Assembly (NCBI RefSeq): GCF_010550675.1
Contig: NZ_JAAGOA010000013.1
Location: 62,001-126,000, forward strand
Direction of reading: 5' to 3'
Source of the DNA: Phytoactinopolyspora halotolerans
Lineage (GTDB): Bacteria > Actinomycetota > Actinomycetes > Jiangellales > Jiangellaceae
DNA length: 64,000 nt
Below, in pieces: positions 16,717-25,345 of the stretch (position 1 is the stretch's first letter; each line of letters begins with the position of its first letter). The position numbers and the translations under genes were made by a program. The notes beneath the pieces were generated by a model. The model did not search any database. It was given only the letters and a program-made list of their open reading frames with translations, and had not been told where the DNA came from.

Positions 16717-17703
16717 GTGACCACCACCGCGACGCCGAACACCGCGGAGAAGGGAAGCCCGCACCACCTACTCCGCCGGCTTCCATTGCCGTCCGAGAAG
16801 GCGCTGCGCCGGCTCGCTGTCGCGTCCCTGGTCACGCAGGCCGGCATCATCGTCACCGGCGGCGCCGTCCGGCTCACCGATTCCGGACTCGGCTGTCCGG
16901 ACTGGCCGCACTGCACTGAAGGATCGCTGACATCCACACCGGAGATGGGCGCGCACGGCGTCATCGAGTTCGGGAACCGGCTGCTGACGTTCGTGCTCGG
17001 CGCGGTCGCGTTCGCGATGCTGATGGCCGTCATCCGCACCTTCAGTTCCCCCCGGCCGCGTCGCGATCTGCTCCTCCCCTCGCTCTTCCTGCTCTGTGTC
17101 ATCCCCGCGCAAGCTTTCATCGGCGGGATCACCGTGTGGACGGACCTGAACCCGTGGGTGGTGATGTTCCACTTCCTGGTCTCGGCTGTCCTCGTCGGCG
17201 TCGCCACGGTCCTGGTGCGCAGGGCTCAACGTCCGGCCGGGGCATTGCCGCCGCGGGTCGGCAACGTCTGGTTGGAGCGGCTGGGCCTGCTCGTTCTCGC
17301 CGCGACCGCCGTCGCGGTCTATCTCGGGACGGTGGTCACCGGTAGCGGACCGCACGCCGGCGATCCCGACGCCAAACGGACCGGCCTTGACGTCGCAACG
17401 GTCACCCACGTGCACGCCGACTCGGTGATGGTCCTGGTCGGACTCTCCATCGGTCTCTACGTGGCCGCCCGTGCCGTGGGGTCGCCAGGCCGATCCGCGC
17501 GCGCTGCGCTCATCCTCATCGGCGTGGAGTTCGCCCAAGGTCTGATCGGTGTCGTCCAGTACCGGCTGGAACTGCCCGAGTTCCTTGTCGGCCTGCACAT
17601 GCTCGGCGCGGCGGTGATGGTCGTGGCCGCCGTGGACGCGTGGTACTCCACGCGATGGATGCCCGCCGCGCACGCCGCAGCCCGAGGGCACGCCGCCGTC
17701 TGA
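16717..17703 (+). CDS. ctaA: heme A synthase (COX15/CtaA)
   Basis: 328-residue membrane enzyme that oxidises the C8 methyl of heme O to give heme A for aa3-type cytochrome oxidase. Eight hydrophobic segments form two four-helix halves. The conserved GGAVRLTDSGLGCPDWPHCT segment (quoted core GCPDWPHC) carries the regulatory or catalytic Cys pair. Heme-ligand candidates are the His of MFHFLVSA, HVHAD and LHMLG, and Glu in VIEFGNRLL. The start is a GTG with no ribosome site but with a -10 box 6 nt upstream. Its partner ctaB lies 9 kb away on the opposite strand. Confidence 0.95.
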   Translation: MTTTATPNTAEKGSPHHLLRRLPLPSEKALRRLAVASLVTQAGIIVTGGAVRLTDSGLGCPDWPHCTEGSLTSTPEMGAHGVIEFGNRLLTFVLGAVAFAMLMAVIRTFSSPRPRRDLLLPSLFLLCVIPAQAFIGGITVWTDLNPWVVMFHFLVSAVLVGVATVLVRRAQRPAGALPPRVGNVWLERLGLLVLAATAVAVYLGTVVTGSGPHAGDPDAKRTGLDVATVTHVHADSVMVLVGLSIGLYVAARAVGSPGRSARAALILIGVEFAQGLIGVVQYRLELPEFLVGLHMLGAAVMVVAAVDAWYSTRWMPAAHAAARGHAAV

Positions 17704-17813
17704 GGGGCACGGCGACGACGCGGCGCCGCACGCCCATCGGCGCGGTACTGCATGTTTGGCCGGTCGAGTACCGGGTACCCGCAGCGTGAACCGATGAGGA
17801 CGGAGGCATTGAC

Positions 17814-18032
17814 ATGGGTCTGGGCCTCGGTATCTTCTTGATGGCGGTCGGCCTGATCCTCGCGCTCGGGGTGCGAGACAGGCTGGCCGATTTCGATCTC
17901 AGCGTCATCGGCTGGGTACTCACCGGCGTGGGGGCGCTGGCCGTGGTGTTGTCTCTGATCATCACCATCGGCCGCGGGCCGCGCCGCACGGAGATGGTGG
18001 AGCGCCGGGACGACTACGACAACCCGCCGTGA
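17814..18032 (+). CDS. small two-helix membrane protein (DUF6458-like)
   Basis: 72 residues: two hydrophobic helices (LGLGIFLMAVGLILALGV and VIGWVLTGVGALAVVLSLII) joined by RDRLADFDLS and ending in a charged tail rich in Arg and Asp. This matches small actinobacterial DUF6458 proteins of unknown function. GGAGG lies 7-8 nt before the ATG. Its last 19 bp overlap the 3' end of the opposing gene at 18014. Confidence 0.8.
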   Translation: MGLGLGIFLMAVGLILALGVRDRLADFDLSVIGWVLTGVGALAVVLSLIITIGRGPRRTEMVERRDDYDNPP

Positions 18033-18796
18033 CCTGCACCGTTTCGGATGCGCGTGACTGCGGTGGTGTCGGCCAGCTCCCGGCGGCCGTCCGGGTTCTC
18101 CAGATAGAACAGGACGGCCCGGTACGCCACCACCGCATCCATCTGCCATCGCGCATCGGGGATCGCCACCACGCCGCGGCTGCGTAGATTCTCCGCCAGT
18201 CTCCGCGTCGCTCGATGCCCGACCGGTTCGAGCACGGCCGACGGGTCCTTCACCTCCAGGGTGAACCAGTTATGCCACGGCCGCGGCCCTATGGTCCGGT
18301 ATCCGTAGCGGTTGGTGAACAGCCGGATGCCCTGTATCTCCTCCCACGGGATCGACACCGGGCTCTGGCGTGTACCGCCGTCGTAGACGATCCTGGCAGG
18401 CGTCAGCCGCAGTCCCGGGACTGCCTCCCGCCTCTGCCGAGTCACGGCCACCGCGGACAGACAGAAGATCGTGCCGAAGCCACCCAGGACGACGAAGCCG
18501 ATCAAATTGGTCCACTGCTGCTGCGCGAGGGCCGCGACCAAGAGCACCACCGCGCCCGCCACACAGACCAGTCCGAGGAACGCGAACAGCAACGCCCACC
18601 ACGGCGACATCGCTTTCATCGGCAGCAGCACGCCGCTGTCCTGGAATCCACCGGCAGCGACGTGCACAGTGCGCACCCCGTCCACACCTCGCGCCGCGTA
18701 AGCACGCTCCCGGCGACGGGTCCAGCGCCAGCCGTCGGGCCATGGCAACCGGTTCCCGCCCGGCGCACGCGAATCGTGATCAGTCACGGCGGACAT
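18014..18796 (-). CDS. membrane protein with two helices, unknown function
   Basis: 260 residues. Two adjacent membrane helices (WWALLFAFLGLVCVAGAVVLL and LIGFVVLGGFGTIFCLSAVAV, about residues 66-115) sit between a charged N-terminal part (WPDGWRWTRRRERAYAARG) and a C-terminal domain of about 140 residues. The latter contains RLTPARIVYDGG, IPWEEIQGIRLFTNRYGYR and NWFTLEVKDP, a pattern seen in PH-like membrane-associated proteins. The assignment is tentative. The start has only a weak GAGAAG ribosome site. It is downstream of, and codirectional with, the oxidoreductase at 18932. Confidence 0.65.
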   Translation of the reverse strand: MSAVTDHDSRAPGGNRLPWPDGWRWTRRRERAYAARGVDGVRTVHVAAGGFQDSGVLLPMKAMSPWWALLFAFLGLVCVAGAVVLLVAALAQQQWTNLIGFVVLGGFGTIFCLSAVAVTRQRREAVPGLRLTPARIVYDGGTRQSPVSIPWEEIQGIRLFTNRYGYRTIGPRPWHNWFTLEVKDPSAVLEPVGHRATRRLAENLRSRGVVAIPDARWQMDAVVAYRAVLFYLENPDGRRELADTTAVTRIRNGAGHGGLS

Positions 18797-18832
18797 CTTC
18801 TCAGTGCCGCCGCTCCCCCACCGATCTCGGCG

Positions 18833-18905
18833 GGGTCGTCGGCGCGTCGTCGGCGCGTCGTCGGCGGGGTCGACGGGTCGTCGGCGGTGATCGGCGGGTC
18901 GTCAC
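18833..18905. repeat. short tandem repeats rich in TCGTCGGCG
   Basis: Between the two leftward genes the sequence repeats a GCGTCGTCGGC / GGGTCGTCGGC unit of about 11-12 bp several times with decay. No coding frame with normal composition runs through it. It probably arose by slippage; no function is evident. Confidence 0.6.
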
Positions 18906-18931
18906 CAGCTCGTGACCCGGACCTCGGCGCG

Positions 18932-20098
18932 TCATCGGCGTGTCATCGACGGATTGATGACACGCCGATCAGGCGCAAACGCAGCTGGAATCGCGGGTGC
19001 CCCACCCAGCACCGATTCGGCGAGCAGCTTGGCGGAATACGGCCCCAGCGTCAGGCCGGTCGCACCGAAGCCGGTGGCCAGCCATAGGCCGTCGACACCC
19101 GGCACCGGTCCGAGTATCGGTGCGCCGTCCCGGCTGGCCGGACGGATACCCACCCGGACCTCCAGCCACTCCGCCTCGCTCAGGTCGGGCACCAGGCTGA
19201 AGCCGTTCCGGATCACGGCGTCGACTCCGCCCGCCGTCGCGTGCGCGTCGAACCCGCTGTCGTCCTCCCGCGTCGCACCGATCACCACCCGATCGCCGGG
19301 GAAGGACAGCAGATAATGTCCGCGGAACGTGTTCAGCACCGGCAACTGGGACCCACCGGGCATGCGCAGATGGACGATCTGACCACGCTGCGGATACAGC
19401 GCCAGGTCCAGCCCGGTCTCCGCCGCAACGTCTTTCGCCCACACCCCGGCGGCGACGACCACGGCGTCCGCGGTGACCAGCTCGCCGCCGGCCCGCACGC
19501 CGAGCACCCGGGATCCGGGTTCGTTGTCCGAGCCTGATCCGGTCAGTGCCAGTTCGGCCCTCGCTTCGACTACTCGCGCGCCGTGTTGCGCCGCCATCGT
19601 CATCAGCAGCTCGCGAATGTTGCGGCCGTCCACCCGTGCGACGGCGGGCAGCCAGAGCGCGCCGCGTGCCGTCGTCACCGGCGGGAACCGGCGCCTGATC
19701 TCGGCCTGGGTCAGCATCTCCGGCGAGCCGATGCCCACGGTCCCCTTCTGCGCGATCAGCGCCGACGCACGCTCCGCCACCGCTTCCAGCTGGACGAGTT
19801 CGGCGTCGTCCAGCGCCACGATCAACTGACCGGTCGCGCCGTAGGAGTGCTCAGTCAGGCCGCCTACCTCGAATCGTTCAATCAGCTCGAGGTAATGCGC
19901 AGCCGCCGCGAACATGTAGTCACTGCGCTCGTCGTCGGACGTACGGCTACTGACCGGTGCGATGATCCCGGCGCCCGCGGCAGTCGCTCGCTCTGGCCGG
20001 GCGTCGTCGATCACCACCACGTCCGCACCCCGAGCCGCGAGATGATACGCCACACCGGCCCCGACAATCCCTGCCCCGACCACCGCGATCCTGGTCAC
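18932..20098 (-). CDS. FAD-dependent oxidoreductase of the DAO family (D-amino acid/glycine oxidase-like)
   Basis: 388-residue flavoenzyme that probably oxidises an amine or D-amino acid. The N-terminal dinucleotide fold is IAVVGAGIVGAGVAYHLAARG followed by VVVIDD (FAD ribose-binding acidic residue). The second FAD contact is AAGAGIIAPVSS. The C-terminal conserved stretch DGLWLATGFGATGLTLGPYSAKLL is typical of the DAO/DadA/ThiO family. The substrate cannot be deduced and no thiamine genes are adjacent. AGAGGA lies 6 nt before the GTG start. A hairpin covers the last codons. Confidence 0.85.
   Translation of the reverse strand: MTRIAVVGAGIVGAGVAYHLAARGADVVVIDDARPERATAAGAGIIAPVSSRTSDDERSDYMFAAAAHYLELIERFEVGGLTEHSYGATGQLIVALDDAELVQLEAVAERASALIAQKGTVGIGSPEMLTQAEIRRRFPPVTTARGALWLPAVARVDGRNIRELLMTMAAQHGARVVEARAELALTGSGSDNEPGSRVLGVRAGGELVTADAVVVAAGVWAKDVAAETGLDLALYPQRGQIVHLRMPGGSQLPVLNTFRGHYLLSFPGDRVVIGATREDDSGFDAHATAGGVDAVIRNGFSLVPDLSEAEWLEVRVGIRPASRDGAPILGPVPGVDGLWLATGFGATGLTLGPYSAKLLAESVLGGAPAIPAAFAPDRRVINPSMTRR
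18935..18968 (-). terminator. 13-bp stem-loop at the 3' end of the oxidoreductase gene
   Basis: TCGGCGTGTCATC (18935-18947) and GATGACACGCCGA (18956-18968) are perfect complements around an 8-nt loop. The stem overlaps the last codons of the gene and lies beside the stop, so it may be a terminator or an mRNA 3' stabiliser. Confidence 0.55.
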
Positions 20099-20163
20099 TC
20101 GCCGTCCTCTCGGTTATCTCGACCCGTTGCGTACTCAAACGCCGCGTCGTGAAGCGCTGTCCC

Positions 20164-20190
20164 GCAGCGCGCCGTCCCCCGGGGCGCTGC
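20164..20190 (-). terminator. stem-loop downstream of the two-component operon
   Basis: GCAGCGC (20164-20170) pairs with GCGCTGC (20184-20190). A competing GCGCTG/CAGCGC stem overlaps it on the left side. It lies 14 bp after the response regulator stop. Confidence 0.4.
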
Positions 20191-20203
20191 ACTCTTAAGC
20201 GCA

Positions 20204-21001
20204 TCACCCTGAACCCGTCTCATCGTGGGGTGCATGACCGCGACCCGTGCCCATCCGTCGCGGTTCGATCAGGCCCGACTCGTAGGCAATGACCACCAAC
20301 TGTGCCCGGTCCCGTGCCCCGAGCTTGACCATGGCGCGGCTGACGTGGGTCTTCGCGGTCAGAGGGCTGATCACCATCTGCTCGGCGATCTCCTCGTTGG
20401 ACAATCCCCGGCCCACCAGAGCGAGCACCTCGCGTTCCCGGTTGGTCAAGCCGTCCAGCCCGCGCGCGTCCGATGAGGCCTGCGGCCGGGAAACGTACTC
20501 GCTGATCAGTTTCCATGTGATCGCGGGCGACAGCAGCGCGTCGCCGCGCGCGGCCGACCGCACGGCCTGCAGCAGATCCACCGGCTCGATGTCTTTGACC
20601 AGGAATCCACCGGCTCCGGCCCGGAGCGCCTCGAACACGTACTGGTCGATACCGTAGTTGGTCAGGATCACCACGTGCACGTCGGCCAGGTCCGGGTCGG
20701 CGGCGATCTGCCGTGTCGCCTCCACGCCGTTCACCACGGGCATCTGTACATCCATCAACGCCACGTCCGGCCGTTCGCGGCGGATCACGGCCACGCCGTT
20801 CTCGCCGTCGGCCGCCTCTCCGACGACGTGGATGTCCGCCTCGGCGTCCAGCAGCGCGCGGAATCCGCCCCGGATCAGCGGTTGGTCGTCGACCAGCACC
20901 ACGCGGATCGGACGACTCAGATCCCGGCCCGCCGCACTGGTCCCGGCCGCGCCTCGAGTTCCGGCCACGCCGCCCGTTCCAGCCGCACCACCGTTCATCA
21001 C
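20204..21001 (-). CDS. NarL/FixJ-family response regulator
   Basis: 265 residues. A low-complexity Gly/Ala leader (about 30 residues) precedes the receiver domain: acidic pair in VVLVDDQPLIRGG, phospho-acceptor Asp in ALMDVQMPVVNG, Thr/Lys switch residues in VILTNYG and FLVKDIEP. The C-terminal LuxR-type HTH is LTNREREVLALVGRGLSNEEIAEQMVISPLTAKTH (hallmark LTNREREVL). The ATG overlaps the kinase stop (ATGA), so the two form a coupled pair. Target genes are unknown; the divergent flavoenzyme/exporter operon at 21986 is the nearest candidate. Confidence 0.93.
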   Translation of the reverse strand: MMNGGAAGTGGVAGTRGAAGTSAAGRDLSRPIRVVLVDDQPLIRGGFRALLDAEADIHVVGEAADGENGVAVIRRERPDVALMDVQMPVVNGVEATRQIAADPDLADVHVVILTNYGIDQYVFEALRAGAGGFLVKDIEPVDLLQAVRSAARGDALLSPAITWKLISEYVSRPQASSDARGLDGLTNREREVLALVGRGLSNEEIAEQMVISPLTAKTHVSRAMVKLGARDRAQLVVIAYESGLIEPRRMGTGRGHAPHDETGSG

Positions 21002-21768
21002 GACGGTCCGAGCGGCAACTCGGCCAGCACGGTGAACCCGCCGCCGTCTCGCGGACCCGTGTCGAGCCGTCCACCCAGCGCAGTCACCCGCTCGCGCATG
21101 CCGATGAGTCCGACGCCCGGCTCCGACGGACGATCGACCGATGCCACGCCGTCGTCATCGATCCGAATCACCAACCCGTGCGCGTCGTACTCCAGCCGGA
21201 CCAGCGCCGACGACGACGGCCCGGCGTGCCGCGCCACGTTCGTCAGCGCCTCCTGGATGATCCGGTACGCCGCGAGATCGACATCGCCGGGAACGGTACG
21301 CCGGTTGCCCACGATCTCCAGCTTCACCGGCACACCTGCCGCCCGCGCCCGCTCCGCCAGTTCGTCCACACGGTCCAATGTGCTGGTGCGCGGATCGTCG
21401 TCGGCGCGCAGAACCTCCAAGGTGGACCGCAGCTCACGGGCGGCCTCGCTGCTGGCGTCCTGGATGGCGAGCAGCGCGTCGGGCACGTCCTCGCCGTTCT
21501 TGCGCGCCAGGTGCACGGCGACACCGGCCTGCACCTTGATGATCGAGATGTTGTGGGTCAGCGAGTCGTGCAGCTCCCGCGCGATCCGCAGCCGCTCCTC
21601 CCCGGCGCGCCGCAGTGCCGCCTCTTCCCGGGTGCGTTCCGCCTCCGCGGCGCGTTCCTCCACCTCGCGGACATACGCCCGCCACTGCAGGTAGGCGGCG
21701 GTCATGCCGAGGGCGGAGACCACCCAGCCGGCAACGAGCAGAGAGCTCACAGGACGCTTCGAGGGCAT
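20998..21768 (-). CDS. sensor histidine kinase (HisKA_3 type)
   Basis: 256 residues, shorter than most such kinases. One N-terminal membrane helix (SSLLVAGWVVSALGMTAAYLQW), a short coiled coil rich in Glu/Arg/Ala, then the dimerisation and phospho-acceptor helix with RIARELHDSLTHNISII (His about residue 66), and an HATPase_c domain with DDDGVAS and EPGVGLIGMRERV. There is no extracytoplasmic sensor domain, so sensing is probably within the membrane or by a partner. The start has no ribosome site but has a TACGAT box 6 nt upstream, suggesting a leaderless mRNA. Confidence 0.92.
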   Translation of the reverse strand: MPSKRPVSSLLVAGWVVSALGMTAAYLQWRAYVREVEERAAEAERTREEAALRRAGEERLRIARELHDSLTHNISIIKVQAGVAVHLARKNGEDVPDALLAIQDASSEAARELRSTLEVLRADDDPRTSTLDRVDELAERARAAGVPVKLEIVGNRRTVPGDVDLAAYRIIQEALTNVARHAGPSSSALVRLEYDAHGLVIRIDDDGVASVDRPSEPGVGLIGMRERVTALGGRLDTGPRDGGGFTVLAELPLGPS

Positions 21769-21774
21769 GCGGAC

Positions 21775-21780
21775 ATCGTA
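21775..21780 (-). promoter_or_regulatory. -10 element of the histidine kinase gene
   Basis: On the minus strand TACGAT is followed by GTCCGC and ATG. This is the same TANNNT-N6-RTG arrangement as at ctaA. The -35 is weak. Confidence 0.45.
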
Positions 21781-21985
21781 GACACCTCGCCACCGCGCGT
21801 CGTCCTGCGTGTGGAGGTGTCGGCGCGTACTACCGGTGGAGTACGCGCGCCGCCGGCTGCGCCCTGATCAGTACCCAAGAATGCCTCCTCACGTGCGACG
21901 ACGCGGACGGTCGGCAGCGACGACGATCGACGACGACGGTGCCGCGGACCGACCGGCACCGTTTCGACAAGGAGGACGACACACC

Positions 21986-23383
21986 ATGACGCTCACCCCG
22001 GCACCACCCGTCACCGCCACGCTGCACAGGCAGTTCACCGGCGACGTGCACATTCCCGGAGACGACGGTTATGACCGCGAGCGACACTCGTGGCACACGG
22101 TCATCGACCCGCGGCCGGAGCTGGTCGCCGAGGCCGCGGACGCCCGCGACGTCGCCGTCGCCGTGCGGGCCGCACGCGAACACGCACTTCCGTTCGCGGT
22201 TCAGGCCACCGGCCACGGCACCTACCTCCCGGCGGACGGCGGGCTGCTGCTGAAGACCGGCCGGATGGCCGACGTGGTGGTCGACCCGGAGAGCCGCACC
22301 GCGCGGGTCGGGCCCGGCGCCCGTTGGGCGGACGTGGTGACCGCCGCCGCATCGTACGGTCTGGCTCCGATCTCCGGCACCCTCTCCGTCGGCGTGACCG
22401 GCTACACCCTCGGCGGCGGAGCGGGGTTTCTCTCCCGCACCTTCGGATACGCCGCCGACAGCGTGGTCAGCGCCGACCTCGTCACCGCCGATGGTCGTCC
22501 GCTCACCGTCAGCGGTGAAGAGTACCCGGACCTGTACTGGGCGATCCGCGGTGGCGGCGGCAACTTCGGCGTGGTGACGGCCCTGGAGCTGTTGCTCTTC
22601 GACGTGCCTCGGGTACTCGCCGGGATGCTCTACTACCCCGCCGAGCACGCCGCCGACATCCTCGCGCTGTACAGCGAGTGGGCGGTCGATGTGTCGGACG
22701 AGCTCAACACCGGGATCATGATCGCGCGCATGCCGGACGCGCCCCAGGTACCCGACCCGATCCGAGGCCGGGGCGTCATCGGAATCCGTGTGTTCTGCCC
22801 GGCCGAGGCCCGAGGTGCGCGTAAGGCGCTGAACCGGCTGCTCGACGCTGCCGGCACCCCGCTCACCGGAGGCCTCACGGAGTCGACGTTCGGTGAGGCC
22901 AGCGCCGCACTTGCCGGTGCGGCACATCCGCCGATGGCGGTCGAGCAGCGGTTCGACCTGTTCCGGGAGTTGCCCGGTGAGGTCATCGGAGCCGTCGTCG
23001 ACACCGTGGACACCCCGGTTGCGGGCGTCGAGATCCGGCACTGGGGCGGGGCCATCGCTCACCCCGGCGCGCACGCCGGCCCCGCCGGCCACCGGGACGT
23101 GCCGTTCTCGATCAGCTGCGCGGCGATGCTCGGAGGGCCCGACGACGCGGCGGCGATCGACGCGCTGGACGGGCTGACGGACCGGCTCCGCACGTATGCC
23201 ACCGGCGGATCATTCCTGAACTTCCTGAACGACCCTGCCCGTACCGCCGCTGCCTTCACGCCGGAGAACTACCGGCGCCTGTCTGAGGTCAAGCGGACCT
23301 GGGATCCGGAGAACGTGTTCCGGGTCAACCTCAACATCCCGCCGGCGGCGGATGAGCGTCACGCGTCCGCGGGAGGCCAGTGA
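21986..23383 (+). CDS. BBE-type FAD-linked oxidoreductase
   Basis: 465 residues. The PCMH-type FAD-binding domain (about residues 35-210) shows FAVQATGHGTYLPADGG, where the His is the expected covalent FAD attachment site, and GYTLGGGAGFLSRTFG. The position of the second attachment Cys of bicovalent enzymes appears to be hydrophobic (SGTLSVGVTGY), so single-point attachment is likely. The C-terminal BBE segment (RRLSEVKRTWDPENVFRVN) completes the fold. Such enzymes oxidise alcohols or sugars, often in antibiotic pathways. AAGGAGG lies 10 nt before ATG 21986. The stop overlaps the start of the drug-exporter ATPase (TGATG), so enzyme and exporter are co-made. The substrate is unknown. Confidence 0.9.
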   Translation: MTLTPAPPVTATLHRQFTGDVHIPGDDGYDRERHSWHTVIDPRPELVAEAADARDVAVAVRAAREHALPFAVQATGHGTYLPADGGLLLKTGRMADVVVDPESRTARVGPGARWADVVTAAASYGLAPISGTLSVGVTGYTLGGGAGFLSRTFGYAADSVVSADLVTADGRPLTVSGEEYPDLYWAIRGGGGNFGVVTALELLLFDVPRVLAGMLYYPAEHAADILALYSEWAVDVSDELNTGIMIARMPDAPQVPDPIRGRGVIGIRVFCPAEARGARKALNRLLDAAGTPLTGGLTESTFGEASAALAGAAHPPMAVEQRFDLFRELPGEVIGAVVDTVDTPVAGVEIRHWGGAIAHPGAHAGPAGHRDVPFSISCAAMLGGPDDAAAIDALDGLTDRLRTYATGGSFLNFLNDPARTAAAFTPENYRRLSEVKRTWDPENVFRVNLNIPPAADERHASAGGQ

Positions 23384-24366
23384 TGATCCCCGCGATCGAG
23401 ACAACCGGACTGGTCAAGGTGTTCGGCGAGACCCGGGCCGTCGACGGTGTGGACCTCGTCGTCGAGCCGGGCACCATCCACGGCCTGCTCGGGCCGAACG
23501 GGGCGGGAAAGACGACCATCGTGCGCATCTTGGCCACGCTTGAACGGCTGGACGGTGGACGGGCCGCGGTGCTGGGACACGACGTCGCCGCCGAGGCATC
23601 CGAGATCCGGAAACGGATCAGTCTGACCGGGCAATTCGCCTCGTTGGACGAGGACCTCACCGCTGCCGAGAACCTGACGATGTTCGGACGGCTACTCGGC
23701 ATGCGCAAGGGCGACGCCCGGGCACGCACGCACCGGTTGCTGCAGGACTTCGAGCTGGCCGACGTCGCTGACCGGCGGGTGCGCACGTACTCCGGGGGCA
23801 TGCGGCGACGGCTCGATCTCGCGGCGAGCATGATCGGCCGCCCCAGCGTGGTGTTCCTCGACGAGCCCACCACGGGTCTCGACCCGGGCAAACGCGAAGA
23901 GGTCTGGCGGATGATCCGTTCGGTCTCCCGATCCGGCGGGACCGTCCTGCTCACCACGCAGTACATGGAGGAGGCGGATGCGCTCGCGGACGAGATCTCC
24001 GTCATCGACCAGGGCAAGGTGATCGCGCGCGGCACACCTCCGGAGCTCAAGCGCGCCGTCGGCGGTCAGACGATCGTCGTGCGTCCCAGGGACCCCGCCC
24101 GGCTGGCCGAGGCGACCGTCGTCGTCGAGCAGGCGCTGCACCGCCGACCGGACGCGACCTCCCGCGACGTGCTGACCGTGCCCGTCGACGACGACGCGGC
24201 CTTCGGCACGGTGGTACGCCACCTGGAGGGCGCCGGCATCGAGATGGCCGAGCTGTCGCTGCGGCTGCCCAGCCTGGATGAGGTCTTCTTCAGTCTGACC
24301 GGCCGGCGCACCGACGACACGACCGATTCGCCGAGCCCACACACCGCCCAGGATGACGCAGCTTAA
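23383..24366 (+). CDS. daunorubicin-resistance-like ABC exporter, ATP-binding subunit (DrrA family)
   Basis: 327 residues. Walker A GPNGAGKTT (about residue 37), Q-loop LTGQFASLDEDLTAAENL, signature YSGGMRRRLDLAASM and Walker [14 protein letters not shown]. The segment with GQFASLDEDLT and TTGLDPGKREEVW is typical of DrrA proteins, which export anthracycline- or polyketide-type compounds. The C-terminal regulatory domain ends LPSLDEVFFSLTG. GGAGG lies 6 nt before ATG 23383. It is coupled to the upstream flavoenzyme and followed 16 bp later by the permease. Confidence 0.93.
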   Translation: MIPAIETTGLVKVFGETRAVDGVDLVVEPGTIHGLLGPNGAGKTTIVRILATLERLDGGRAAVLGHDVAAEASEIRKRISLTGQFASLDEDLTAAENLTMFGRLLGMRKGDARARTHRLLQDFELADVADRRVRTYSGGMRRRLDLAASMIGRPSVVFLDEPTTGLDPGKREEVWRMIRSVSRSGGTVLLTTQYMEEADALADEISVIDQGKVIARGTPPELKRAVGGQTIVVRPRDPARLAEATVVVEQALHRRPDATSRDVLTVPVDDDAAFGTVVRHLEGAGIEMAELSLRLPSLDEVFFSLTGRRTDDTTDSPSPHTAQDDAA

Positions 24367-24381
24367 GGAAGGTAGTGCCAC

Positions 24382-25329
24382 ATGAACGACCGATCGACGA
24401 CGTCGCACGCTGACCGCGCCCCGGTGCCCGATGCCCCGACCGGCACGGCCGAACCCGGTTCCGACCGCTCCTCCACGTCCGCTACCGTGACCGCGCCCCC
24501 GCCGGAAACGGTCCTCACCCCGCGCGGGGTGATCCGGGAAAGCCTGATCCTGGCCCAGCGGTCATTGACCAAGACTCGCCGCAACCCCGGCGAACAGATG
24601 GACGCCTTGATCATGCCGATCATGTTCCTGGTGATGTTCGTCTACCTGTTCGGTGGTGCCGTCGCCGACTCCAGGGACGAGTACGTGCAGTACCTCTTCC
24701 CCGGGATCCTCGTGATGACGACGATCCTCGCCGGGCTGCTGGCCACCGGCCTGCACATCAACATCGACATCAAGAAGGGTGTGTTCGACCGGTTCCGCAG
24801 CCTCCCGATCGCGCGCGGCGCGCCGTTGATCGGGTCCGTGCTGGGCGACATGATCCGATATGTCATCGCTGTCGTGACGGTCTTCGCCGTCGCGTACCTG
24901 ATGGGCTTCCGGGTGGAGACCGACCTGGCCTCGGCGCTGGGGGCGGTGCTGCTCTGCGTGGCCCTCGGCTTCTCGCTCAGCTGGTTGTCAGTGTTCATCG
25001 GCGTGGCGGTGAAGGACGAGAACGTGGTGACCACGGTCGCCTTCCTAGGGATCTTCCCGCTGACCTTCGGCACCGACATGGTGGCCCCGAAGGAGACATT
25101 GCCGGGCTGGCTGCAGGCGTGGACGGACATCAACCCGGTGAGCCACGCCATGGACGCCACCCGTGGCCTGCTATTGGACAATCCGGCGGCGGGCTCCGCC
25201 GCAAGCACCGCAGCGAGCACCGCCGCGAACTCCGTCGCGGAGTCCGTAACGGCGACGTTGCTCTGGTCGGCCGGATTCCTGGTGGCCTTCGGCGCACTGG
25301 CGATGTACGCCTACCGGCGCCGAGCATAG
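24382..25329 (+). CDS. daunorubicin-resistance-like ABC exporter, permease subunit (DrrB family)
   Basis: 315 residues. A disordered N-terminus of about 45 residues (Ser/Thr/Pro/Ala-rich) precedes the ABC-2 membrane domain with six hydrophobic segments. Typical DrrB features are PGEQMDALIMPIMFLVMFVYLFGG, IDIKKGVFDRFRSLPIARGAP and INPVSHAMDATRGLLLDN. The linker in front of the last helix carries an Ala/Ser repeat (AASTAASTAAN). With the ATPase it should form an exporter for a hydrophobic compound. The 46-bp palindromic repeat at 25346 follows directly. Confidence 0.92.
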   Translation: MNDRSTTSHADRAPVPDAPTGTAEPGSDRSSTSATVTAPPPETVLTPRGVIRESLILAQRSLTKTRRNPGEQMDALIMPIMFLVMFVYLFGGAVADSRDEYVQYLFPGILVMTTILAGLLATGLHINIDIKKGVFDRFRSLPIARGAPLIGSVLGDMIRYVIAVVTVFAVAYLMGFRVETDLASALGAVLLCVALGFSLSWLSVFIGVAVKDENVVTTVAFLGIFPLTFGTDMVAPKETLPGWLQAWTDINPVSHAMDATRGLLLDNPAAGSAASTAASTAANSVAESVTATLLWSAGFLVAFGALAMYAYRRRA

Positions 25330-25345
25330 TCCGCTTTCCGTGTGT

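Noticed and set aside
18833-18905. CRISPR or iteron array between 18797 and 18931
   Set aside because: Units are only 11-12 bp, directly adjacent and degenerate, with no spacers, cas genes or replication genes nearby.
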